A stretch of DNA of 64,000 bases from Leclercia adecarboxylata (lineage in GTDB: Bacteria; Pseudomonadota; Gammaproteobacteria; Enterobacterales; Enterobacteriaceae): NCBI RefSeq assembly GCF_006171285.1, contig NZ_CP040889.1, positions 1-64,000 of the forward strand, read 5' to 3'. The position numbers and the translations under genes are program-made. This document shows positions 57,831 through 64,000 of the stretch, piece after piece. Under the pieces are notes generated by a model, which was not told the origin of the DNA, made no database searches, and saw only the letters and a program-made list of their open reading frames with translations. Each line of letters opens with the position of its first letter. Position 1 is the first letter of the stretch.

Positions 57831-58172
57831 TCAGAATCCAAGCCTGACACGGCCTTCAGCGTCGTTAGGGTTAGTCGTGATCCATGCAGTACCAGCCAGG
57901 ACGTTATCATCCGTACCGTCTTTCGCGCTGCTGGTGAGCTTGCCATCCTTCGTCAGCCACAGGCGGGCACCACGCTGCCAGGTTTCAGCTGCCACCTTTG
58001 GTAATACAAACACCCCGGTCATCATCAGAACGCCATCACTGTCGACAGCAATATCATGCTGAGCAATACCAGTAATCGCACCCACAATAACCGGCTGGCC
58101 CGAAACCACTGCTTTTGTGGTCCCTTTATGCCAGTCCATCGTATTGCCATCCTGATAGTAGTTCTTTGCCAT
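57831..58172 (-). CDS. DUF2190 protein (second copy)
   Basis: 113 residues from ATG 58172 (MAKNYYQDGNTMDWHKG), SD AAGGTG. Clearly related to the copy at 50,933-51,256 (K-N-Y-x-Q-D-G, SGQPVIVG, DIAVDSDG, GVFVLPKVA). It lies on the other side of the likely cos site, at the end of the linear virion genome, just after the lysis genes. Role unknown; decoration protein variant is one guess. Confidence 0.75.
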   Translation of the reverse strand: MAKNYYQDGNTMDWHKGTTKAVVSGQPVIVGAITGIAQHDIAVDSDGVLMMTGVFVLPKVAAETWQRGARLWLTKDGKLTSSAKDGTDDNVLAGTAWITTNPNDAEGRVRLGF

Positions 58173-58852
58173 TTTGATCACCTTTTAAAGCGCTAAAAAA
58201 GCCCCGACTAAGCGAGGCTGTGTTTTATCCCCTAGAGGGTATATTTGCGATTTATCCCCTATAGCCATTACGATGGGTCTGCCCATGGTGATGGCGCCTG
58301 AGGAAATTCTTAATGACCCACGCTTACGCTTGTTGTTAGGCGCTTCAGTGCCAGACTGTACAGGACTCTGATGCGGAGAATGCCAACTCCGGGGAAACAT
58401 CAATAAAAAGAGAAATGAAACTGAGACTCCTGCAGCCCTCAAATGAGGGCTTTTTTTGACCATTCGGTCATTAACCGCTTCGCTTATGAGATATGTCCTA
58501 TAACCACCTACGGTTAGCAATCACATAATAAATCCGTAACGAATATGCACTTGCATGCCCTCACGAGCAGACCGGATTTCCTGCCCATGAGGGTTTTATT
58601 TTATGAATACCGATTTGATTGTGATAAATGCATAAAAAATAATGAACAATCACTGGTGTAATTAATTTTAATTGTCCTTATCTGATATATGCAAAAAAAC
58701 ATACCCCTGCCTGAATTAATTACCGAAGCTTAATAATTGCCGCCTCATTGATTAATATTCTTATTATCAACCGCTAAAGCTTTACCTTTAATATTTACCA
58801 CACTAAAAGCATGGTTTATATTTTGTATGCCATTAACAAAAGGATGTTATCC
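58173..58852. other. 680-base stretch without a convincing gene
   Basis: Contains, from left: a hairpin with T run on the minus strand (about 58,198-58,222) in front of the DUF2190 gene; a strong plus-strand terminator at 58,434-58,458; another CCCTCA..TGAGGG inverted pair at about 58,558-58,594; then AT-rich sequence up to the zinc-ribbon gene. A 111-codon minus-strand frame at 58,185-58,520 is not credible. A plus-strand small RNA ending at 58,458 is possible. Confidence 0.55.
58434..58458 (+). terminator. orphan intrinsic terminator on the plus strand
   Basis: AGCCCTC pairs with GAGGGCT around AAAT and is followed by TTTTTTT. No plus-strand gene lies before it, so it ends either an unannotated RNA or nothing. 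Confidence 0.75.
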
Positions 58853-59089
58853 ATGCTTAAAAATGTAAATCTAAAGGTTATATGTCCATATTGCGGCAGT
58901 CCGTTTCTGACGATGCCCAATGACTTTGACTTTGATTTTGAAACTAATTTTGCTGACGTCAGTTGTGTCGAGTGTGGTCGAGAAATTAATAAGGACGATG
59001 TTGTTCAGCAAGATATAGCGGAAACAAGAAAACGTGATGATGAAACCATGAAGGCCATTTTTAAGGGAACCATGTGGGACCGTAAATAA
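58853..59089 (+). CDS. small zinc-ribbon prophage protein (ECs_2282-like)
   Basis: 78 residues from ATG 58853 (MLKNVNLKVICPYCGSP), SD AAGGATG. Two CxxC pairs, CPYCG and CVECG, spaced about 32 residues, form a zinc ribbon; the segment between is acidic (NDFDFDFETNFADV). It resembles the small ECs_2282-type zinc-binding proteins of lambdoid prophages. Reads against the late operon, so it is likely expressed in the lysogen. Function unknown. Confidence 0.7.
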   Translation: MLKNVNLKVICPYCGSPFLTMPNDFDFDFETNFADVSCVECGREINKDDVVQQDIAETRKRDDETMKAIFKGTMWDRK

Positions 59090-59252
59090 CTCTTAATTTA
59101 TCTGTCTTACCCATAACTTGCTGGCGACCACTGTAAGTGGTAGTGGCGCCTTTTAAACCAGCCGATTAAATCCTCGTAACCTTCGCTTGTCGCTTTCTAT
59201 CACGCACCATGGTCCCATTATCAAGCCCACCCGCAGATGAGCTTTGGAATGG

Positions 59253-59462
59253 CTACTTCTGGCAGTTCGCTTGCCACGCTTTGTTGTGCGCCAGGATGTC
59301 TTTCTTCGTCTGCCGGTCCAGCGCATCAATGTCAGGATCCGTAAGGTAGATTGGCTTTACCCAGTCACACGCAGTATCAACCACCACTGGGGCGCTTCCA
59401 CGAGTCATGCAGCTCGCGATCAACATCGTCATCAGGCATATGGTTAACAGTCTGCTGTACAT
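59253..59462 (-). CDS. Rz1-like outer-membrane spanin lipoprotein
   Basis: 69 residues with an N-terminal signal and lipobox in MTMLIASC, then a short mature domain with two cysteines. The first 86 bases lie inside the 3' end of the Rz-like gene in another frame, the nested layout of Rz/Rz1 pairs. Bound to the outer membrane, it joins the inner-membrane spanin to fuse the membranes at the last step of lysis. Confidence 0.8.
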   Translation of the reverse strand: MYSRLLTICLMTMLIASCMTRGSAPVVVDTACDWVKPIYLTDPDIDALDRQTKKDILAHNKAWQANCQK

Positions 59463-59652
59463 TGCTGGCCTCTTTCGTTGCTTCTACCCTGCGTTCTGCT
59501 GCTGCGACCGTTGCCGCGGCGTTATCTTCGGTACGCTGCTGATCAGCTTTTGCTTCCGCTTCGCTGGTGCCGCGTGAATGGCCTAATCCAAATGCGCCAG
59601 CGATAGCAGCGATCACCGTTGCAGCCAGCCCGATAATCATTTCGATACCCAT
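59377..59652 (-). CDS. Rz-like inner-membrane spanin
   Basis: 91 residues from ATG 59652 with SD GAGGT; an upstream frame inside the endolysin gene is not used. N-terminal membrane helix (MIIGLAATVIAAIAGAFGLG) followed by a periplasmic helical part rich in Ala, Glu and Gln (EAEAKADQQRTEDNAAA), as in short Rz/DUF2681-type spanins. Works with the nested lipoprotein at 59,253-59,462. Confidence 0.75.
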   Translation of the reverse strand: MGIEMIIGLAATVIAAIAGAFGLGHSRGTSEAEAKADQQRTEDNAAATVAAAERRVEATKEASNVQQTVNHMPDDDVDRELHDSWKRPSGG

Positions 59653-59659
59653 TGTGACC

Positions 59660-60289
59660 TCACACCAGCACGGATTTTGCCAGGTTGAACAGGGTGCGCC
59701 GTTTATCCAGGCCGTTACGTCCGCCATTGATGATCAGCGTGACGCGCTCTACATCGCCCGAATAAAGCAGGCAGCCGTGGGACACGTAAAACCATGCTGC
59801 TGTTCGCGCGGCATAGACATCCTGCTCCAGCAGCTCGGGGTGAGTTACCAGATCCAGCTTCAGCGCCTGACCGCAGTTACGGTAGTTGCTGAGGCCTGTG
59901 ATCTGCTTCAGACCGCGGCCCCGGTATTTCCAGCCGTCACCAGCCACCTGATTTCCCAGGTTCTTTCTACCCCACTCTCCGCCATAGACCAGATTTGCGA
60001 TCGCTTTCTGGTTAGCTGGCTGCGTGGCCGTTCTGCCGAGGGCGGCAGCCTGTTGCGCTGTAATGCGGTGCTTACCGAACACTGACACCAGACTGTCTGC
60101 CGCATAGTTCAGGTTTTCCACCAGCCGGGCAAAGCCACCGGACTCATGGCCCATCTGAGCGATCAACATGGCCTGATCGAGCGGCGCGGTAATGCCGAAC
60201 TCTTTCATAGCTGCGTTGATATGCGAATACCAGCGCGCAGCCATCCCGGCGCTGAGGTTAGCCGCCTTCTGAAATTGTGTTTGGTTCAT
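59660..60289 (-). CDS. GH19 (chitinase-like) endolysin
   Basis: 209 residues of glycoside hydrolase family 19. Catalytic Glu in IAQMGHESGGF near residue 50, substrate region GRGLKQITGLSNYR and the typical NGLDKRRTLF end. Cuts peptidoglycan glycan strands. No signal peptide, so it depends on the holins. Its ATG overlaps the stop of the second holin gene. Confidence 0.93.
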   Translation of the reverse strand: MNQTQFQKAANLSAGMAARWYSHINAAMKEFGITAPLDQAMLIAQMGHESGGFARLVENLNYAADSLVSVFGKHRITAQQAAALGRTATQPANQKAIANLVYGGEWGRKNLGNQVAGDGWKYRGRGLKQITGLSNYRNCGQALKLDLVTHPELLEQDVYAARTAAWFYVSHGCLLYSGDVERVTLIINGGRNGLDKRRTLFNLAKSVLV

Positions 60290-60570
60290 TATTGCCTCAG
60301 ATGATCAACCAGCCGCGCAACGTTGCCTCTGACGGCCACAAGCACGGAAAGGAAAATGACGTTGGCACCAATGGTGGCCCACGATGAATGAGGATATATG
60401 CCGCACAGATAGGCTAACGGCACCGCGCTGTACGTGACAGTAATCAACCACGCCAGGCGGGAAACCCACGGTCGATGTCGTGAATCACCCCGGCGGTAAA
60501 ACATTAGAGTCAGCACTACGCCGGCGCAGAGTAGCGCGTTGATAGTTGCTGTAGGGTCATTTAGAACCAC
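60289..60570 (-). CDS. three-helix holin-family protein
   Basis: 93 residues from GTG 60570 after GGGAGG, overlapping the upstream holin gene by 14 bases. Three hydrophobic segments (ALLCAGVVLTLMFY, LAWLITVTYSAVPLAYLC, ATIGANVIFLSVLVAV) and a basic end match the phage_holin_3 type. Acts with the LydA-like protein as holin or antiholin to time lysis. Confidence 0.85.
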   Translation of the reverse strand: MVLNDPTATINALLCAGVVLTLMFYRRGDSRHRPWVSRLAWLITVTYSAVPLAYLCGIYPHSSWATIGANVIFLSVLVAVRGNVARLVDHLRQ

Positions 60571-60943
60571 CAGAACCTCCCCGGCGCGTTATCAGCGCCA
60601 CCAGCGAGCCGACATCCTGGTTATTCAGGAACGTCAGGATTTTGACGGCTAATGCAGAAACGATAACGGCACCAATGGCGTCCAGGGGTTTGTCGCTGTA
60701 ACCGGTCAAGTTAGCCAGCTTCGACCCGACTAAGCCAGAGCACAGAATGCCAGCGATATAGGACACGATAAAATAAGCAAGTCGGCGTGCTGCGCCGAGG
60801 TCTGCGGCTGTGGCGATGTAGAATACAGCCCCTGCAAACGCGCCAAAAACCACACCGTAATCGGTCCCGGTCAACAGTCCATAAACGCTGGCACCCGCCA
60901 GAGTGCCACCGGCTAACCCCGTGCCGGAAATTGGATCGGACAT
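60557..60943 (-). CDS. LydA-type holin
   Basis: 128 residues with SD GAGGGGG. Hydrophobic segments LAGGTLAGASVYGLLTGTDYG, VFGAFAGAVFYIATAADLG, LAYFIVSYIAGILCSGLVG and AIGAVIVSALAVKILTF fit putative holins of the LydA family. First gene of the lysis cassette on the late transcript. Makes the membrane lesions that release the endolysin. Confidence 0.82.
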   Translation of the reverse strand: MSDPISGTGLAGGTLAGASVYGLLTGTDYGVVFGAFAGAVFYIATAADLGAARRLAYFIVSYIAGILCSGLVGSKLANLTGYSDKPLDAIGAVIVSALAVKILTFLNNQDVGSLVALITRRGGSGGSK

Positions 60944-61086
60944 TGGTCCCCCTCAGTGCTATGGTTCCTCTCAATATGAGGGGAGTAAGGCCGCCAAGCG
61001 CATCAGATTTAAAATTGAAACTCAGATATGGTGATCTCAATTGCATGGCGATAAAATAAACGGTCCACTATCGAATGGAGCGATTC

Positions 61087-62007
61087 ATGATTTTTCTTCG
61101 AACAGAAAATGGCAGCGAAAAAGTTGGTGACTGGGCGTTAATCACTTCTAGACCAAACTTTGTAGCCAAAATAGCAAAAGGCGATCATCAGTTTGAGGAG
61201 ATTATTGGTTACTATCAATTTAAGGAAGAAATCCACTGTAGTTTAACTGGATGTAACCAGCCACACCAGATGGGTTACATCGTCAAAACCTCAAGCGGTA
61301 TAGAAACCAACATCGGCAACAAATGTGGAAAAAACGAATTTGGAGTTGAGTTCGGCGAAAACGTTCTTAGCTTCAATAAATTCATGCAACTTGAAACGAA
61401 CCGGGAAATTATTAGTATCGCAAAAGAAAAGTGTGATACCTGGCAAAAAAATATAGAAGCGCTACGAGGCCTCAAACCCACTATTGATTATCTGTCTTTT
61501 GCTATCGAAAAGAGTAAAAACTCCAATTTTTCTGGCAGGCTTGGAGCCGCAGAAATCCGCCTTTTAGAAAAAACGCAGACTGGCGTTGTGACTCTTTCTG
61601 AAGTTGAAACAGATAAGAAGACCAGGACCATTCTTTTTGCGATGAATAAACATATGCGTGAATCGGGTGAGGCTACGAGTGAATACGACATGGGGAAAGT
61701 ATCATTCAGCCACGTACTGTTACCTGAGAATAATATTCGCAACTTATTTGTATCAATAAATGAAGATCTAAAAAAAATTCGCGCCATTGGTCTATCAACA
61801 GCGCCAAGCCCTGAGATTGCTGAAGTTGCAAGAATCGCCGACACAATTGAAGAACGAATCAAGCAACTAAAAAACCTAAAACATCAAGTCAGCAAGTTCT
61901 TAACTAAAAAGAACCTAATGCCTATAGCCAATAAAATAAAATACTCTACGACAGCAGAAGAAATTGAGTTTCAAAACTTTTTGGACTTTTTAAATTGGCT
62001 TAAATAA
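61087..62007 (+). CDS. AT-rich accessory protein between late promoter and lysis genes
   Basis: 306 residues from ATG 61087 with GGAG at proper distance (ATG 61075 is an alternative). N-terminal 100 residues form a possible metal-binding fold with CSLTGCNQPHQMGY and IGNKCGKNEFG; the rest is helical and Lys-rich (RIADTIEERIKQLKNLKHQVSKFL). No membrane segment. Codon use and AT content differ from the phage genes around it. It reads against the late operon, in the position of stx in Stx phages. No family recognised; a lysogen-expressed moron, possibly with a defence or host-fitness role, is an inference. Confidence 0.7.
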   Translation: MIFLRTENGSEKVGDWALITSRPNFVAKIAKGDHQFEEIIGYYQFKEEIHCSLTGCNQPHQMGYIVKTSSGIETNIGNKCGKNEFGVEFGENVLSFNKFMQLETNREIISIAKEKCDTWQKNIEALRGLKPTIDYLSFAIEKSKNSNFSGRLGAAEIRLLEKTQTGVVTLSEVETDKKTRTILFAMNKHMRESGEATSEYDMGKVSFSHVLLPENNIRNLFVSINEDLKKIRAIGLSTAPSPEIAEVARIADTIEERIKQLKNLKHQVSKFLTKKNLMPIANKIKYSTTAEEIEFQNFLDFLNWLK

Positions 62008-62010
62008 TGA

Positions 62011-62032
62011 AAAAGCCCCGAAAGGGGCTTCT
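62011..62032 (-). terminator. tR'-like terminator below the late promoter
   Basis: AAGCCCC pairs with GGGGCTT around TTTC on the minus strand (62,013-62,030), followed by TTTTTCATT. It is about 45 bases after the predicted late start, the layout of pR'-tR' in phage 21-type Q systems. It can also act behind the plus-strand gene. Confidence 0.82.
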
Positions 62033-62062
62033 TGTTGAAATCTTTTAGGCGTTACTTCGCAT

Positions 62063-62099
62063 GATTAGAAGCATACACGACAACTTCGGACAAAATCAA
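62063..62099 (-). promoter_or_regulatory. predicted late promoter pR'
   Basis: On the minus strand TTGATT (-35, 62,094-62,099), 18-base spacer, TATGCT (-10, 62,070-62,075), start near 62,063. It lies just after Q and before a terminator, as expected of a Q-controlled late promoter for lysis and morphogenesis genes. Confidence 0.65.
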
Positions 62100-62118
62100 G
62101 CTTTGTGTTACTAAAAAC

Positions 62119-62955
62119 CTAAACTTTGCTGCTTTCTTCCATTGTACTGGTAGCCCTCTGAAATTCCTTAGCTGCTTTCCCTTCCTCCTGCTGACAGATG
62201 ACTACCAGCGCGTCCAGAAATGGCTTCCAGTTACGGGTCCATGTTCTCACGTGCAGATCAGGGACGCGCTTCAGTATCGCTTTATAGGCAGCAGTAGACG
62301 GTACCGCAGAGAATCCGTTTCCACTGCAGCGCTCACAGGTTTTAAACACCGGCGCGCCGCGCTCGCTTGTGGCTTTGCGATCGAGTACCTCTCCTTTACC
62401 ACCGCACCGACAGCGGGCGCTAATTGCGCCCTTGCCTTCGCAAACGTCACAGACAGACGGTACAACCTCTGTTACCTCTGTCCACTGCTCCCAGTCAGAC
62501 GGACGAACGGCACGAGAGCGACTGGCCCAGTATGGCGCTTTACCCCAGGGGTACGAAACCTTGCGTGTAATCTGCTCGCGAGTTGTTCGTCCGGTACCGC
62601 CGCAGCTGTTACACGGCGCGCAGGTGGCCGCCGAACGGGAATACTCTGCAAAGGCGAATTGCGCCAGAAGCTGCATGCACCAACCGAACTCTGCACCCGC
62701 TGCTTTACGCACGTTCTTCGGTGCGGAATCCATTGCATGACGGGCCAGCGCCTGAACCGCCATCTGCTCATCCGTTTTGCTGATCCCGGCCTTGCCGAAG
62801 AATGCCGCCAGGCCGAAACTCGCACGGCTGCTGGTGGTGCCGATGGCCGCCATAACGTCAGTGCCAGTGAGGCGATCCGGTGATGTACCTTTCACACTGT
62901 CGCTGATGTGCATTCCCTGAGGGCTGAAATGTTTGAGTGATGCTTCCAGTTTCAT
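62119..62955 (-). CDS. Q: late antitermination protein Q
   Basis: 278 residues of the Antiterm (PF03589) type: MKLEASLKHFSPQGMHISDS, GTDVMAAIG and the C-terminal WTRNWKPFLDALVVICQQEE. The middle carries four CxxCxGxG-type motifs (CNSCGGTG, CDVCEGKG, CRCGGKG, CERCSGNG), a DnaJ-like zinc region. Loads on RNA polymerase at pR' and makes it ignore terminators in the late operon. Start overlaps the primase stop (ATGA). Confidence 0.9.
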   Translation of the reverse strand: MKLEASLKHFSPQGMHISDSVKGTSPDRLTGTDVMAAIGTTSSRASFGLAAFFGKAGISKTDEQMAVQALARHAMDSAPKNVRKAAGAEFGWCMQLLAQFAFAEYSRSAATCAPCNSCGGTGRTTREQITRKVSYPWGKAPYWASRSRAVRPSDWEQWTEVTEVVPSVCDVCEGKGAISARCRCGGKGEVLDRKATSERGAPVFKTCERCSGNGFSAVPSTAAYKAILKRVPDLHVRTWTRNWKPFLDALVVICQQEEGKAAKEFQRATSTMEESSKV

Positions 62956-63923
62956 GCGGCCACCTGCTGTTTTTTATAGAAAACCATTTCACGGACCTGA
63001 TCGCCGTTCGTGAGCATGTCGTTGAAGTCTCCGTTATCCGGCCAGTAGATACTGACTTTCTCCAGATCGTTTTTTGCCAGCAAATTGGCATGGGCGCATT
63101 CCATAGCAGCCGCTAAACCAGTCGCGCTGTTGATGTCACGGTCTGCGAAGATGATGAAATTCTTCACGCCCGCCGGTACCCGGAATTTCTTCATAAATCC
63201 GCTGGTCATGGTTGCCCAGGTATTTACGCCGAAGATCTGGTGCGCTGACAGGGCTGTTTCGATGCCTTCGGCGATGCCAAGCGTGCTGGCAACAGGGAAC
63301 ATACGGATCGCCACTGAACGGGCGTGATCCAGATAATTGTCCTCTTGCAGGGATTTCTGACGCTTTGCGCTGGTGCCGATGTCGGCCTTTTTTGAGCCGT
63401 CCAGAAGCGTCTGATGCAGATAGCAAAGCTCACCTTTATCATCAGTTGCCAGAGAGTAGAGGGACTGGTACACGCGGCCATCGTGACGCTGCTTATCATT
63501 GAAACGGATAGCTTCAGTCGGGAGCTTATAGATACCGCGCGCATTGAGGTAATCGGCACCAGTGGTCCCACGCAGCGGTGCCAGTTTGGAAAACTTGCTG
63601 AGCACCCTTTTACGCAAGCTGCCTGCGCTGGTGGTGACCGGTATTTTCAAACGAGTGAAGGTGTTGCCGATCAGCTCGTCGATTTCACGACAGATCTCAT
63701 TGAAGGGTTTACCCTGGGTTTGCGTAACCAGTTTCAATCCATCGCCGCTGCCGCAGGTACAGATCCAAGTGCCGGCACCGTCACGGTCATCGATACGGAA
63801 TTTGCCAGTTGAGTCACATAGCGGGCATTTGCCTTTGAAGTGATTTTTACCGGTGATCGGCGGCAGTCCGTAATGTTCAAAAATCATGGCCCACTGGCCC
63901 TTTGCTGCTTCTGCCGTCTTCAT
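62952..63923 (-). CDS. phage primase with zinc and TOPRIM domains
   Basis: 323 residues. N-terminal zinc ribbon (KGKCPLCDSTGKFRIDD, WICTCGSGDG) for template reading; C-terminal TOPRIM-like domain with LGIAEGIETALSAHQIFG (Glu) and NFIIFADRDINSATG (Asp-x-Asp). This is the P4-alpha/DUF7146-type primase half without helicase. Makes primers for phage replication. Coupled to the cut-off gene upstream by an overlapping ATGA. Confidence 0.88.
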   Translation of the reverse strand: MKTAEAAKGQWAMIFEHYGLPPITGKNHFKGKCPLCDSTGKFRIDDRDGAGTWICTCGSGDGLKLVTQTQGKPFNEICREIDELIGNTFTRLKIPVTTSAGSLRKRVLSKFSKLAPLRGTTGADYLNARGIYKLPTEAIRFNDKQRHDGRVYQSLYSLATDDKGELCYLHQTLLDGSKKADIGTSAKRQKSLQEDNYLDHARSVAIRMFPVASTLGIAEGIETALSAHQIFGVNTWATMTSGFMKKFRVPAGVKNFIIFADRDINSATGLAAAMECAHANLLAKNDLEKVSIYWPDNGDFNDMLTNGDQVREMVFYKKQQVAA

Positions 63924-64000
63924 GCTCGTTTTCCTAACTGCTGTTTGATTTCTTTCATCTGGTTTCTCGCCAGCTGAATTCTGGTCGGCTCAGGCTGGCA
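63920..64000 (-). CDS. 3' end of a replication-region gene, cut by the window edge
   Basis: Last 26 codons are visible (...IQLARNQMKEIKQQLGKRA, stop), basic and helical. The stop overlaps the primase start. Location suggests a replication or helicase-loading gene, but too little is visible to name it. Confidence 0.6.
   Translation of the reverse strand, partial: CQPEPTRIQLARNQMKEIKQQLGKRA

Noticed and set aside
58185..58520. 111-codon minus-strand frame
   Set aside because: Its 3' end is built from a terminator hairpin and it covers a plus-strand terminator; no SD and no family, so I treat it as chance, though I have no search to prove it.
27893..64000. Search for CRISPR arrays, tRNA genes and known defence operons
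   Set aside because: I found no regularly spaced repeats, no cloverleaf-like gene and no recognisable restriction, toxin-antitoxin, retron or abortive-infection pair. The reverse transcriptase belongs to a group II intron, as shown by its maturase domain and the flanking domain V and VI hairpins, and not to a retron.

Overview
The window is chromosomal DNA of an Enterobacteriaceae member. Gene order and protein sequences follow the Escherichia coli 41-42 min region (yebY to yecE), but yebG, yebB and pphA are missing, which fits Enterobacter, Lelliottia or Leclercia better than E. coli. The species call is an inference.

Bases 1-27,892 are conserved backbone. A virK/ybjX-type gene is followed by the SdsR/RyeA antisense small RNA pair. 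Next come the copper-associated yobA-yebZ-yebY genes, holE, yobB, exoX, ptrB, yebE, yebF and purT with an exact PurR operator. The Entner-Doudoroff/pentose-phosphate block follows (eda, edd, zwf, hexR, pykA), with a perfect HexR palindrome in front of zwf. After it lie lpxM, mepM, the Zur-controlled znuA/znuCB zinc importer, ruvB-ruvA with an SOS box, ruvC, yebC, nudB, aspS and yecD. REP-type palindromes sit in three gaps between genes.

At about 27.88 kb yecE breaks off after roughly 31 codons, and a lambda-like prophage starts there and runs past the right edge. The host-prophage junction (attL) carries an IHF-type site and four phased TGCCCCA-type repeats that look like integrase arm sites. 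The prophage reads inward from the attL end: an SOS-controlled dinI-like gene; an AT-rich serotype-conversion cluster in the order gtrC-gtrA-gtrB; a decayed stretch; and then the lambda-type morphogenesis operon on the minus strand, in reverse of transcription order (tail fibre, J, I, K, L, M, H, G/T, V, U, Z, head joining proteins, protease-capsid fusion, portal B, W, terminase A and small terminase). Beyond a likely cos site lie a second DUF2190 gene, the lysis cassette (spanins, GH19 endolysin, two holins), an opposite-strand accessory gene at the place where Stx phages carry stx, the late promoter with its terminator, antiterminator Q, a primase and one cut-off gene. Integrase, repressor and early genes are presumably beyond 64 kb.

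The parts most worth a second look are: a group II intron with a frameshifted reverse transcriptase placed just after a terminator inside the tail operon; a lipoprotein gene between K and I; a variant G/T frameshift heptamer; paralogous DUF2190 genes on both sides of cos; and the AT-rich gene between pR' and the lysis genes. I see no CRISPR array, tRNA, rRNA or recognisable complete anti-phage defence system.
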